A stretch of DNA of 64,000 nt from Mytilus edulis (GCF_963676685.1 NC_092346.1:89934255-89998254); one strand, 5' to 3'; shown: positions 11,820 to 25,640, numbered from the stretch's first letter. Program-made: numbers and translations. Notes: generated from the sequence alone by a model not told the origin.

Positions 11820-14800
11820 ATGAATAAGTATTTTGAGAAATTGACCAACGTAGCAGCATGTTGTCATTGGGGATTAGTTATAGTTGGTGCCTATTTTGTA
11901 CTTACGTTTTTGTCAGTGGGATCAACATGTGCGATGGGAATATATTATATCTATATAATGGAGAAGTTTAAAGTTAACCTAACATCAGCAACAGTTATAG
12001 GAGCATTGAATACGGCAGTAGGACACTCAGGGGGTAAGGTACCGTGTTATTAGTGAATTGAAATCGGAATTAAGACCAGTTGTGTTAACAGGATTGCCAT
12101 CATGTCAGGCAATATTCATCTAAGGTCGGGAATGTCGTATGATATTGTTTATTTGTTTTCTGTCTGTTAAAAACCATAAAAATATGAAGATTTTGGAACT
12201 TTGACGTTGACGATCGTTTAGTGTAAACTGCTTATTTTTGCGTAGATTGGTTGCTGTCTATTTAGGTGTTAATACAAAATCACTATGAGAGAAGTTACAG
12301 TTTCCTTCCACAATAAGAAAAAAAAAAGAAAAGGTGTCAATACGTAAATATGTCAAACGATATAATAAACTGAATGGTAGAGCATGTTATATCGAATATC
12401 GATACATTGTATACGTGAAATAATCAGATGATCTAAGTATATGCAAGTTGTCTTGAATATTAATCGATTCGATTCGATTGGTAACGTGAAAAAAAAATCT
12501 ATTTTTGGATTGATAGAAAGATAAAAAGATTGCATGGTAGAATAGTCGATATCAGATATCGATACAAAAATAGTCAAAAGATTAAATGTTCGATTGATTG
12601 AAATTAGGATAGGCTGATCGAATGGAATACTAGTAAAGATACATGCATACGCCAACCCAGCGACTGTTCGATTGAAACAAAGTTGTATAGAATGAATGCT
12701 TAATTGAGAAATGTTAGATATCGATATATCAAACTATTATCACTTTTAATTGGTCGACGAATAATAAGATTTATGGAAAGATGATTAAACTGATTGAAGA
12801 ATAAGTTGATTGATCAATATCATATATCGATACATATATGCGTCAAAAGATCAAAATATGAGATTTCTGTGCATGTATATCTACAAGTTCAAACATGTAT
12901 CATGAGATACACCAATAAAACAGTATCAGAATTAAATCAATAACAAGTAACTTATGATTTGCCAATGTGCAAGGAAGACAATGATAACATAAAACATATG
13001 TATTTTCTAAATTTATGTACAATCTGTTTTGTAGAGTTTAACTGTTTCCTTTATTTATCAATTATTTCTGATACGATATAAGAATAATGTAGTTAATGCT
13101 TATAAGTTGAAAAATATATTGTAGGATTCTCCAGTGCACTGTCCTGGAGGGAAATTATAGCTTCAAACAACGGGAACATTCCCACATATGGGCGTTTTTC
13201 AATAAAAGCGTGACTTTCAGACCTAAAAAATTGGAAAATCAACTTGCCTAAAATTTTATTTCAAGAGTTATTTTGAATACCTCTATTATAGACCTGTTTG
13301 TAAACAAAAAGTTCAATCTTAAATACTCTTTAAAATGATATTATTTTCATAATTTGTGTACATTTGTCCACTACGAAACTGCTTCTAAACATACATCTTA
13401 TTGCAATTTTAAACGTCTCCTGTATACTATATATACTAGAAAGATCTCATTTTTTTCTGAATTGAAGAACCATTTTTTATCGATAAAGATTAGACAGTAC
13501 TTCACATATGAAGGTACAACTCATGTTACGTAGTGGACATTTTGATGCGTTTCGTAGTTGACAAAACCATTTCGTAGTGGACAAAAAGTTTCGTAGTTGA
13601 CATCAACCCTATTCTTTGTTAATAAAAACATACTAAAAATTACATGAAACTAACCCTTGTTATTTGTTTTTCACGAATATAATTGAAAAAAGAGTAAAAA
13701 AAGACTGCATGGTAGTGGTAGTGTCCACTACGGAGCGTTTTTCTCCCATACTAGTTTCGTAGGTGACCGTTTCGTAGGGGACATATTCACATGTTTTATT
13801 TTTTCTCCACAATCCCTTTAGTACAATAGTAACAAGACTGATTGTATTCATCAAAGCATGTATTAAGCTGTACACTGATATTTTTTCATATTTTTAAAAC
13901 CAGATACTGAAGGAGATTTGACCCGTTTCTTAGTGGACATTAACAAAAATACGGTATCACTCTGGTCCATTTGATGTGCTCAATTTTTCTTACCAACAAT
14001 GTAACTGCCGTTACAAAAGCATCACTTCTTTTGTTAGACCCTAATATTATATCTCTTGCAAACAAAATTACATTGATTTTATTAATGCAAATTTTAATGA
14101 CTTCGTTTCGTAGTGGACATTTTGTCATGGACACACCTTCTAAAATTAAAAATCCTATGTTTAAAGCTGTTTATGAAAATAAGTTGGCTCTAAACATACT
14201 TTTGAATTATTAAAGAACTTATATTAAGTAAAAATAACATTTATTTCTACATTTTTTTACGATATTTTAGAGTATGAATGTTGAACAGGCGGTCTAGGGA
14301 CATGCCATTTTGTTTTTTTTTTTATCATTCAGGAATCAATATCATATCAATCCCTCTAAATAATAGACTGTTTCTTTGCTTAAAAATGTTAAATCTAATT
14401 CAATGTACTGGCTGCACAAAAAATTTCTTGTAAAGATCAAACACATTTTTTTAAAAGTGGCTGGGACAAGAAAATACGTTTTTTTATTGAAAAACGGCCA
14501 TATATTAACAATTGATTAGTACAGTAAACTATGTAACTAAGAGTAATTTCAGTCAAACGATCAAGATCAGTATGTCTCGAGTCTCATGTTTTCTTTTAAA
14601 TTGCACACATCACTTGTCTATTCCAGCCATCATTGCAATGCCCTTTGTTGAAAGGATTGGAGAGCGACCTGTTATGATCCTTGGAGGAGTTTTAAATCTA
14701 ATTGGATACAGTGTGTCTACATTTGTGACGTCATTTCCTTTATTATATGTAACAATGGGTATTATACCAGGTACATATCAAGTAAAGCTGATTTAAAATG

Positions 14801-17800
14801 TTCGACATCTATGTTGTTTTTATTTTGAAAATAGCAGTTTATTGACACAAGAATCGGAATAAAATTTGAAAGGCTAAACAATTGAAAAAAAACATACTCA
14901 TTATCCACGCCTTAAGGTCGTATTTCAATACTATTCTTCTCATGGCTGGAAACTCAACAAAAGATTCGTATTGCAGTTAAAAGATTAAAGGTTATTTTTC
15001 GTCTAGTCAGTTTTGGTTCGTTAAAAGATTGCAAGTTTGGTCTGTAGGTAAATAGAAACTTTCTCTGGGTTGCTTGACGTGTTAATACACAGTCGTACAA
15101 GATCAGACGTATATTGAAAAGACATGTTGCTCCGTAAAGTCTTTTGATTGCAGTATTTGAACATTGTTTTACACCAATTTCACATTCATGCAACAAAATA
15201 TACATCAGATAATAGCACTTACGATATAATTTTTCTGTTGTTTTAAGACTTGTTAATAGTTTTTCTAATACTATTTTACCAAAAATTAATATGTGCACAT
15301 AGCATTGTTATGTAAAATCTACAAAAGTGTAAGATTCAGATAAACGTATTTGTAAGCAACAACGGAGATACTAGGAATTACTAAATACAAAATAAACAAC
15401 AAATGATCAGCTCAATAAATTGTTTCGAATTTTATATGCCTCACAAAAACCTTTATTTCCTGTTTAACAAAATTTAAACTTCGGTGATGGATCCCTCATT
15501 TTGATAGCTCTATCGATAATGTGATTTGAACAGAGTTTTTCACATTATTAATGTAAACCTTAAAATAACAAAAATGCTGAACTCCGAAAAAAAAATCTAA
15601 ACGGAAAAAAACTAAGCAAATGGCGAAATCAAAAGTACAAACACATTAAACGAATGGATAACAACTGTAATTAATTTATTAATGACGATCTATTTCAGCT
15701 GGAAACACATCCATTAATAGCGGAATATATTTTCCATAAGGGTTGAATAGATCGGTAAAGAATTATAACTTTCGTGTGAAGAAACCTGTAGCAAATTTAT
15801 TTTTCTGCTCCGGATTCCACGACCTTCATAATGTTTGTACAATGATATATAAAGCCATCAAAAGGCAAAATGTTTCGATCTGCTTTTATATTTATTCCAT
15901 ACGATATCCATTTGCTTCAACTCATTTGTGTTAGAAATCGTCATTACTATATAAAATGCATGTCACCATTTCAATTATCAAGTATTTTCAGGTCTTGGAA
16001 TATCATTTTCAAGGGTCAGTATAGTAATAGCAGTTAACAGATATTTCCAAAAAGCTAAAATGCTTTCCGTATCATTTGGAGTAGTTGGCGCTTCTGTTGG
16101 TATGCTCTCGTTTCCACTTTTAATTAGGTTCCTTGCAGAACTATATGGATTGAATGGTACATTGCTTATTCATGCTGGTTTGTGTTTCAATATAGTAGCG
16201 TGTGGGGCAACAATATTTCCATCTAAACGGAAGCAACATAAAAAAAGACAGAGTGTAAGTATGTAAGCTGATGTAGACATTGTTAAAGTGTTGACCTTCG
16301 TTTGTTTACAATAAAAACATAATATTTTCGATCGTTGAAAAATAATGCGGAAAAGTGAAGGCAATTCTATTGAGATTAGAAAGTTAAACGAAATCACAAT
16401 CTTGAAGTATTATTTGAAGAATTTTAGGTTGCATCGTGTAGATACAGCTGATTCTCAAACCAAGCCTCGTTTAGGGAGATACTAAAATATCCATAGATAG
16501 TTTGTGTTGTTTAATTACTGCTTCAAAGATATAATCTCCATGTTTTATTTCTTACAGACATAAATTGGGAATGTCAGGTAGATTTAAGATAAAGGGAGGA
16601 ATAGTACACAATTTTTATATACATTTAAACTCCTAGCGCTTCGAGGAATATTAATGTTTATATTCTGCTGCACAACCCTATTTTTAACCTTTGAAAGAAA
16701 AAGAGTGTATGTAGACATTTAGATATATATCGCTTGTAAAAATCCATTAATATCTAAGAAAAAAGTACATGTTTTGCAGTGAGGTGTAAGCTTCTGTGTC
16801 GTTTTACAATCCTCAATTTGACACGAAGAACAGCTTTATGCGTTGGTTGTTGACAAGTGCGTATTGAAGTTGACGATATTATTAAATTTTCTTTATTTTC
16901 TATTCTATTGTTTTCATAAAGGATGAAGACAAACCGTTAACATGTGGTAATAAAGAGACTGTAGGCTTTTCCTTTTGTGTGCAACCACCTTTCATAGCTT
17001 ACATGTTTACAAATTTTCTCTTCATGGCTGCATTGTATATTCCAACAACTCAGATTCCAAAACATGCTGTGTCAATCGGAATAAGTGTCAAGGATATTTC
17101 ACTTGCGATAGCAGTTAGTGGAATTGGAAATATGTTTGGCCGAATATCTTTTGGCGTTCTGTCACATCTTTATGAGAGCCATGTGGTAAAGTTATGGATA
17201 ATCTGTTTGACTTGCAGTGGGCTTATAATGTTAATGGTACCCTTTTCAACAAAAGTGGAAGAGTTTACGATCTTCATGATTATATATGGATATTTTGAAG
17301 GTAAATATATTCATAAGAAGGAACGGATAATGCTGTGTTTACGAAATGCTATTGAAAAGATTTTGATTTGTGATTATTTTTTTTTGTTTTCGTAAAGCAA
17401 ACTCTTAGTAGGGATTGTGTACTATATACATTTACTATTCTATGGTTAGTCTGTAATCAATTGATCTGTTTTTCAAAAGGAGCATCTAGTGTTGGATGGA
17501 ATATTAGTCTGTTCAACTTGATCAACCTTAAGTACTACGAAAGAGGAATTAGCATGGCTTACTTTGTAGCTGGAATAGGACTGGCAGTAGGAAGTCCTTT
17601 TACAGGTAAAATGATAAACTAACTTCGAACTTATTTGGTCTTTTTAGTTTTGATGTTATATTCGTTATTCTCGTGGGATTTTGTCTGTTGCTTGGTCCGT
17701 TTCTGTTTATGTTACATTGTAGTGTTGTTTCGTTGTTCTCCTCTTATATTTAATGCGTTTCCCTCAGTTTTAGTTTGTTACCCCGATTTTGTTTTTTGTC

Positions 17801-18954
17801 CATGGATTTATGAGTTTGAACAGCGGTATACTACTGTTGCCTTTATTTAACTGATAATGAGTTTCTGAATTACAACGTCAATCGCCCATCGGGTATATGT
17901 TTCTCATACGATATGCAACTGCTTGAAGCTACTACATTGTACTCAGACTTTTATAACGTCATAAAAACAGGGTTTTGTAGAAGAACGTCTCGTCTTTTTT
18001 TACCAGAAAATACTAAGACCTATCAGTCAGTGTCAACTCCACAAATCACACAACATAGTCTCGAGTTAAGGTAATAGGTGCTAAAGCCGTTTATCCTTTG
18101 ATTTTACCTGAGTTTATCTGTTATTTGTCTTCAAACTATAATGGGTTGTTTTGTCTTATGATATTATTGACTAGGTATTATTGTATCCCGTCATCGTTTT
18201 GTTTGACTATTTGACATTCCTGGTTGGTGACTTCATTGTTTAATTCACATTCCTGGTGAGTCTTTTGTAGACGATGCGCAGGTCAGGCGTTAACATTGAT
18301 GTCTTGGCATATATGAAGAGTTATTGCTATTTACTACACCTTTTTTGTTAGACAAATTTGTATATGAAAATAAGGAGATGTGGTATGATTGCCAATTAGA
18401 CAAATATCCGAAAAAGTTCAAATGAAGTTAATTTAAGAAATTATAGGCAACCATACAGAGTTCAATAATGAGACAAACCATATGTTCGGCTTATTAATGC
18501 CTCGATATGAAAAGAATGAAAATTAAATGGAGAAAAAAACTAATGGCTTAATTTATAACAAAACAATTTACGAAAGACAAAAATCACAGACATGGACAAA
18601 CGAAAACCACTGAAGTACAGGCTTCTGAATTAGGACAGAAATATAAAGAATGTGACGGGATATAACATTTTTTTGGTCACTCAACCATCCCCTAACCTAG
18701 GACAGTGGTGTTACAGTTCAACATAAGAAAGAACTATAAAGAAATTAATTTAAAGTGTGTTCTCATTTTTTGTAGCGTTCCTGAGCGAGGAGTTCAGTTC
18801 ACATGGGATATCATACTATATTGGATGTGGAATGTTTGTTGTAGGTGCCTTCATCATGATTCCATTTGCGTCAATATCAGCCAAAACAGATAACGTGTTG
18901 ACACAGCCTAAAATACAAAATGAATCTAACTCAACTGTATATGGTTCATGTTGA
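11820..18954 (+). CDS. SLC16-like monocarboxylate transporter, tandem copy A
   Basis: Six coding exons join with consistent phases: 11820-12033, 14627-14770, 15992-16254, 16922-17300, 17480-17605 and 18776-18954, giving 434 residues. The product is a major-facilitator protein for the plasma membrane, proposed to move small monocarboxylates or related solutes; the substrate cannot be read from the sequence. Twelve hydrophobic segments can be counted: two from exon 1, two across exons 2-3, two in exon 3, about four in exon 4 and the 4/5 junction, one in exon 5 and one in exon 6. The loop-and-helix region NRYFQKAKMLSVSFGVVGAS matches the SLC16 signature after helix 4, and GIGNMFGRISFGVLS in helix 8 keeps the family arginine. 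The usual DGGWGW-type motif of helix 1 is replaced by CCHWGL. The start ATG follows a splice acceptor at 11801-11802, so a 5' untranslated exon probably lies upstream. A near-identical copy lies about 14 kb downstream. Confidence 0.88.
12350..12850. repeat. Degenerate repeat with atatcgatac motif in intron 1, copy A
   Basis: The word atatcgatac or a near copy occurs at 12396-12405, 12556-12565, 12718-12726 and 12824-12833, each followed at similar distance by gtcaaa-type and gattgattg-type words. Spacing is about 160, 162 and 106 bases. Related sequence occurs in intron 1 of copy B (26555-26637), so the array probably predates the gene duplication. Confidence 0.5.
13365..14119. repeat. Array of a 14-base motif (tttcgtagtggaca) in intron 1, copy A
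   Basis: Ten exact or near copies occur: on the plus strand at 13526, 13550, 13570, 13589, 13755, 13770, 13926 and 14106, and inverted at 13365-13378 and 13721-13734. Spacing is irregular (15 to 180 bases), so this is not a simple tandem repeat. The host stretch has no coding sequence. Arrays like this occur as subterminal transposase sites in some DNA transposons; that assignment is an inference. Confidence 0.7.
17632..17850 (+). repeat. Interspersed repeat copy (family R6) in intron 5 of transporter A
   Basis: It shares long near-identical stretches with 25440-25640: gttattctcgtgggattttg, tcgttgttctcctcttatat, gcgtttccctc-gttttagt and gaacagcggtatactactgt. One copy lies inside gene A and the other between genes A and B, so they are two insertions rather than part of the gene duplication. 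Confidence 0.8.
18367..18720 (+). repeat. Interspersed repeat copy (family R2) in intron 5 of transporter A
   Basis: Begins with aaggagatgtggtatgattg and ccaattagacaaat and continues with diverged internal sequence to tggtgttacagttcaacata. The frame 18705-18893 begins in this repeat, but real coding sequence starts only at the acceptor before 18776. Confidence 0.55.
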
Positions 18955-18991
18955 ATAAATATCGAATTTTGAAATTGCAGAAGTAAATAAA
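18954..18991 (+). promoter_or_regulatory. Candidate polyadenylation signals, transporter A
   Basis: AATAAA occurs at 18954-18959, overlapping the stop codon, and again at 18986-18991. The second, about 35 bases after the stop, is the more plausible signal; it would give a very short 3' untranslated region. Confidence 0.4.
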
Positions 18992-19387
18992 GTCACTCAT
19001 TTAAACCACTCTTTTAATACTTAAATAAAAAAAACAATGCCTTGTTAAGAATACAAGAATATATGGAAACATTTTTTTGGGAAGTGGTGCCTTATTCGGT
19101 CTCTCCTCTTGTTCTCCTGTGTAAACGGAATTACGGCTTTAAAATAAAATCTTGATTCAACTTGAAGCTTATGTGACATGACCATTTAGATTTATCAAGA
19201 GAAAGAATTTCTATAGTTATTTAGTAAATTGATAGCATGTCAATATTATGAGTGCTGTTGGGAAATAACTATTATATTGTATGCATGAATAATGTGTTTT
19301 TATGTGGACTTAGTTTGTAAAACATGATTGCACTTTACAAGTATAACATTTCATTAAAGTTATCATATATATTCTAAAATAAAATTA

Positions 19388-19450
19388 AGTATAGAAATTG
19401 GGAATGTGCCGAAGAGACAACAATCCTACAAAAGAGCTGAAGTCCACCAA
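19388..19450 (+). repeat. Short interspersed repeat copy (family R1)
   Basis: Contains gaaattgggaatgtgccgaa and gagacaacaatcctacaaaa, the 5' core of the family seen at 19950-20135. Confidence 0.65.
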
Positions 19451-19949
19451 TATTTCATTTTGCAGATCGTAATAACAAAAATAAGGAAATAATGTGCCCC
19501 TCTTACATTGTACTCGCAATATATTACGCAAAGATCTGACTTAGATAAGTTTCAATTAAAAAAAATCTATATTGTGTTTATTTGGGGGGTCTATTATTGA
19601 TGTTAAGGCTCGTAAATCCTTAAAACTTTCATTTAAACTTGCATCTGCTTATCACACTATAATACACATTTGCTCATAAGTGTACTGAAAATTCAACACT
19701 TTTTAATAGACCCATATGAAAAAGACACGTTTACATACATTTAAGATCAAAAGGGAATAATAAGAAAGGTTAAGATGTTGATTTAGACAAATCGTGAATA
19801 ATTGGCAGCTAAATTCAACAAGCTACACTATAAATATATATGAAACTTCGTTGTTGCGCATCGTTTTAGATTTGGATATCTACATATGTAACATATACTC
19901 ATCAAAACACATCAAGTAATGGAATACATTACTAAAATGAGGAACATAA

Positions 19950-20135
19950 AATTGAGAATGGAAATGGAGAATGTGTTAACGCGACAACAACCCGTAGAGC
20001 AGACAACAGCCTCAGGCCACCATTGGGTCTCCAATGTAGCGAGAAACTCCTGCACCAGGAGGCGTCCTTTAACTGGCCCCTAAACAAATATGTATACTAG
20101 TTCAGTGATAACGGACGTCATACTAAACAGACGAT
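19950..20135 (+). repeat. Interspersed repeat (family R1), best copy in the window
   Basis: Ordered words: attgagaatggaaatggaga, cgacaacaacccgtagagca, acaacagcctcaggccacca, gcgagaaactcctgcaccag, gaggcgtcctttaactggcc, ctagttcagtgataacggac and gtcatactaaac. I remember it as a very common mussel repeat. No terminal repeats or coding sequence are visible, so it is probably non-autonomous. Confidence 0.8.
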
Positions 20136-21306
20136 TTATTTTCATTTCAGTTTCAAATTAATTTTTTTTCTGAAAATCATTTGGAGATTATTTCTAGATA
20201 AATTTAATGTTATGTTGATAATTGAAGGAGAAATGTATGAATTACATCGTTCATTTATGAACATGTATTGTCGAAGAACTTTTGATTTTTTGTTTATCAA
20301 ACACGGATAAAAATCATTATCTAACATTTAAACAATAAAAATATGCAAAACCAATCACTAAAATAAATAAACATGTTTTGTTAATGTTTTAGTAACAAAG
20401 GTGTAGAAAACCAAACAACAATACACTTGTAAAATGTACCTTTCTACACGTTTATGTTTATAGAATAATAAAAATAAACCCACCATTAAAGATTTTAACA
20501 AGTTTAAGAATAATAATCATTAAAAGATATACCCTCTATTCTGCCATATAATACTTACCGGTTATAACAAACACTAGAATCAATGACCGTTAACAACGCA
20601 CGGGAATCTATGCATTAGTATCACAAGAATGTTAAAAGAATAATGCTTGAAAATTTACACCCCTTTCGATCCATGAAGACAAATATGCTACTGAATTTTC
20701 ATTTTGTTTTACGTTATTCCAGATTTCTCTAATCTTAATTGTTAAAATCAGTTAAATAAGATGTAATTACTATTTATAATATCTTGTCAATTACCAGCGT
20801 GTATCAAGATAGTTTTAATTTTTGAAGAGTTCAACAAATTTGAAAAAATATGCTTGAATATATTTTTTTTTATCAACGACATAATAACGATTATATTACT
20901 TTTCCAACGTAACATAATTGCTCTAATTAATCACTTCAAAAGACATAAACATAAAATTAATGGAAGGCGAGGCCGGATTTTGACGCTTTTTGTGAAACTA
21001 TATCAGCAGACATTATACAATTTATTTTTTTACACCACCACACGTAATACTATATTTCACCTTAAGTCTATCGAAATCCAAAAGGTGACCACAAGATAAC
21101 AGTATAAGTAAACAATGTGTAACCATATCCTTTAATTCATACTATATAATCAGTCATTTGCACTGTTTAAATTACACCACAGGTCAAACTTGGTAAATAG
21201 AAAATGTTTAAGAAAGTTTGCCACTCCTTCATAAATTGGCGAGCTATAAACGGCATTTACTAAAATTATTAGTAGCCAACTAAAACTAACGAGCCCATAT
21301 CTACCC

Positions 21307-21437
21307 TGGTTGGTATCAGAGTTGTTTCTCTTAGGCGGATGGCTTTACTAAGCTATAGACTCCCATCTGACCAATAACCAGTTGTTTCTCTCAGACGGAT
21401 TGCTTTACTAGGCTATCGACTTCCATCTGACCAATAG
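21307..21437 (+). repeat. Two-copy tandem repeat, about 70-base unit
   Basis: The words gttgtttctctcagacggat, gctttactaggctatcgact and ccatctgaccaata each occur twice in the same order, once with several mismatches. It looks like a simple local duplication. Confidence 0.65.
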
Positions 21438-22399
21438 GCAACGATTATGTCTGTTATTAAGCAAACTATTTTATCATGTTATTACCAACTCTTTGCTGAA
21501 ATCCACCCTTGGTTACGGTTGATCGATGACTTAATATTAAATAAATGGAATCGCTTAAAAGTAAAGAAAATAACTATCGCTAACCTTTTATTATAAACAT
21601 GTCTCAAAATATAAAAAATGAGGAGATTTGTTAGGATTGCCAATAAAGTAAATAAACATGACACCAATTAAAAAAGGTATGAATGAGAAAAGGTCATCGT
21701 CATCTCCAAACGATGAGCAAAAAACATACCTTACCTATAATAGTCCCCACAAAACGTCAATACATTCAATAGTTCTCACCTTGTACTCATGTTTTCCTAA
21801 CTACAGAAATATGACCGCCATCACAAAGTAAAGGTTGCTGAAAACACTAGCATACATGCAAAAAGACATAACTATTTCAACAAATGAATATGTAAGACAA
21901 TAACCAACGCTTGGCTGTGTTTCACTGGTTTGTGAACCATCACGGCTCAACCATCACCGTTATCATGAGATAAACGTTTTAACAATAATACCGAACTACA
22001 GGTTAAACACAAAAAAGTGGGAACTCCATAAAAAATTACAAAATTAAACGTCAGACGTAATCAACGAACGGAACTAATTGATTTAACAATCGTCACATTC
22101 TTCGTGTTTTTTGTGGCATTTTCCGAAAATTGTGAATTACACCAGATGTTAGATGGCTAATATCGGAAAAGGTAGCTACAACACCTAATAAAACAAATTG
22201 CAAAAATTAAAATAACGTATAGCAAAAAGACTAACTTCACACAGTACCCATCAAAAAGTACTGGATTAAAAGTAATCCTAACCGCAATTTGGCAAACTAG
22301 GTTTTCCCAGATTAAATTCAATCAGTACACCTTCTAATGTTTCTGTTTTTAAATTTTAATAAATCACTACAAAGGGACATGCAACAAAAGTTGACGGAC

Positions 22400-22490
22400 G
22401 ACAATGTCGTATAAAAGGTCAAATATGCCGGATTCAAAATATTTAATATGACAATGTCGTATGAAAGGCTAAAGATGCCGGATTTAAACA
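22400..22490 (+). repeat. Two-copy direct repeat, about 51-base spacing
   Basis: gacaatgtcgtataaaaggt near 22400 recurs with a few changes near 22450, and each is followed by gccggatt-aaa. Confidence 0.6.
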
Positions 22491-24116
22491 AATTATATAC
22501 ACGACTTTACAATATTTTATATACACATTATTTACTCAATCTACAATTTTATTGTCACCCCTTACTTATATATAAAAAAAAGTACGAGTTCTATTATTTT
22601 AGTCAACAGTATTCTACCTATTTTCAAATGTTATAAACCGAAATTAGGTTAATGACCAATTTTGTAGGGTTGTGTATTTCAAACTTTTCCAAGTGCTACC
22701 ATATCATAACTGTAGAAAAAAATAGAATTCAAGTTGAGTGCAATTTCAAACATAAACTAAAAGAAAACTTTGTTCAAAAGTAACTGTTAAATGCTAATTG
22801 CATTACATAAAAAAAAATGGGATTAAGGACATCTTCCATATAAAAATGTCATTTCCATGAGTTTAAAATGTCATTTAAATAAAAAAATTTAAAAATCATT
22901 ATCGAACACATTTCACTTTGTCAATCAATATTTGCTTTGTCTCCTAAATATATAAGTTAAAATGTACTTGAATCATCAGTTTGGTACTGAAAATATTACC
23001 ATTACTGCAAGTTCTAATTCAAAGTTAAAAAAAAAGATTATTTCTCAGATCAACAGATAAATACTACAAATTTAAGTTGCTTTATCTATAGTTTTCTATG
23101 TTGTGTTTTATGTACAGTTCATTTTCAGTTTATTTTGAGCTAATGAGTTTGAATGTCCCTTTAGTATCCGTCTCCTCTCTTTTCCAACTCTAATGTCAAC
23201 CTATTACTACAGAAAGTGCAAGTTTATAATTCAACTGATTAATGATTTAGAAATATACTCGATTAAATCAATCAAGCTTTTGGTTTTGCCATTTTGATTA
23301 CGGACTTTCCGTTTCGAATTTTCCTCGGTAGTTCTGTATTTTTGTTATTTTACTTTTCACTGCATCTGCGCGGATACCATTGTAAAACTTTAGGAAGTAG
23401 GATAATTAAGTAAACACTTACAGGATAATATGTAATATATATTATTGTTGATAAAATACATAAGTCATATCGGAGAGAGATATTGAATTATCCTACAGAA
23501 ATGTTATATATCTTACATATGAGCTGCGTTGGATAGAGATCGACCATATGCAAATGAATATCAATACATCTTTTTACTCATTTCGAGAGGAAAAAATCTC
23601 CATGCAAAGTCTGTTACTTTTTGAAAACTGTGTTGATTTGAGGAATCCTACTAAATAGATCAAAATTCATCTTTCCTTGTGTATTTGAACGTTTCAAAAG
23701 TCTTATACATGTTATATGTTACAAGTACGTTTACTTGCATAAGGTGGATTTATTATATATTAAGTGTATTCGTTACGCGTATTGTTTATTTTTGGGTACA
23801 CCAGTCACATTTATATTTTATAACGTATCATAACTAGATTATAAATTAATGAAACAAGTTAATGAAAGTGACATTAAAATGTGTGTATGCATTAAGCGGA
23901 CTTTTTTCCTTCGAGTAAGTATGTTTTAGAATCAGTCTTTGATAAACCAGGATGTCTTAACATATGCTACTATCTGACAAGAAGCCAGTGCTTCACACAG
24001 TTGATTGACGCTACTAGCGTAATGGATAATAACCTTGTAAATTTTATAATTGATAATTTCAAGTTTTTAAATTATTATTGTACTGATTATAATATAAATA
24101 ATAGGAGTTGTGAGAT

Positions 24117-24260
24117 TCAACGCTACGTGGTATGGGCTTTGCTCATTGTGGAAGGCCGTACGGTGACATATAGTTGTTAATTTCTGTGACATTTGGTCTC
24201 TTGTGGAGAGTTTTCTCAATGGCAATCATACCACATCTTCTTTTTTTATATATATAGTCC
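24117..24260 (-). repeat. Interspersed repeat copy (R2-like), inverted
   Basis: Plus-strand words acgtggtatgggctttgctc, ccgtacggtgacatatagtt, gacatttggtctcttgtgga and ggcaatcataccacatcttc match 10048-10200 and 43112-43275. It ends in a T-rich run. Confidence 0.7.
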
Positions 24261-25439
24261 CCCCAAAAAAAATATTTTCAAAATACCGTCACATTACACA
24301 GTTTCATTAAAAAAAAGTTAGACAAAAAAAAAAAAACTCAAACCACAAGAGATAAGGACACACAGATCAAAGACGAACTATAACCAAATACTAAAGGACA
24401 ACTAAATAAAAAGTCCAAAAGAATACTAGAGGTCTAGTAGATCTTTTTCGCACATAAGATTAATTATGACGTTATGATTGTGTCACGTCGTCACCTAGTG
24501 ATACCCTATGTGCGATAAACTGGTTTTACGTTTCACCACTTTCTTCCTAATTTATAATGAAAGATTATCCGTGATGAAATTTAATTATTATAAATCGTGT
24601 ATTAATTCATGGTGACGAATTTAAATCATATAAACATCGTATCAAACACGGGCAAACGTAACGTAGGAGAGCAATTCATATAAATTCCAAGAAATTTATC
24701 CTTAACATATTCATTTTTAATGTGAAAGTGATTGACGTTTATGAATTTAAAAACATGTATCTTTGTTACGATTTTAGCTATAGGTTTCCGGTAAATTTCA
24801 AGTATCATTCAATTGGTTAGTAAATGAAGTAGTGTTAAGAATGATATAAAAAAAACTAAGTTCTTTGTTCAGCAATATTAATCATATTAAATAAGGACGT
24901 GGAAGATCCGTGTATTTACTTTCTCATATTACAAGACAAAAATGTCTTAAAAACGTGTTATCAATTTATGTATACTTATATAGTGTGAAACTGGAAGAAA
25001 AATTATCATTTGTTCTAATAATTAGTATGTTTTATGTTATTTATTGAAAATACACTTTCTCAATATTAATATCCTGTTTTTTCTTCTAAGTGCAAGTCCC
25101 TGTAATGAGGATTCTTTTTTATGAGGTTTTAATACCCTTTGTTATACAAACTATGCATTTAAAAGTACTGTATAATTTTTAGAATTAAAAAAATGAATAA
25201 ACCCATTTTCTTTATGTTATTTCTAATTAATGCAATGTTATTTCAATCCTTATTTATTAGCAAGCATGTTCAAGTGTCTTACAAAGATCAGGAACCTAAT
25301 GCGTTATTGTATTGAGCTAGCTTGGAATATTGGTATTCTTATAAAAAGCTAGTAGCCGATCTTCAACAGTCTGTGTTAAAATAAACACCATTCTCAAGAC
25401 CACGTTATTATATTTGTCTATCCCAAATTCATGTATTTG

Positions 25440-25640
25440 GTTTTGATGTTATATATATATGTTATATTTGTTATTCTCGTGGGATTTTGTCTATGTGTGT
25501 TAAATTTTAGTGTTATGTCGTTGTTCTCCTCTTATATTTAATGCGTTTCCCTCGGTTTTAGTTTGTTATCCCGATTTTGTTTTTTGTCCATGGATTTATG
25601 AGTTTTGAACAGCGGTATACTACTGTTGCCTTTATTAACA
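25440..25640 (+). repeat. Interspersed repeat copy (family R6) upstream of transporter B
   Basis: Same ordered sequence as 17632-17850, with a short TA-repeat variant at its start. It lies about 300 bases before exon 1 of copy B. Confidence 0.8.

Larger units (their letters stand above)
20136..24116. other. No gene recognised between transporter copies
   Basis: AT-rich DNA with short frames only. It holds two small local duplications, listed separately, and a fragment of family R4 near 23130-23200. No exon of a third transporter copy was seen. Confidence 0.5.
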
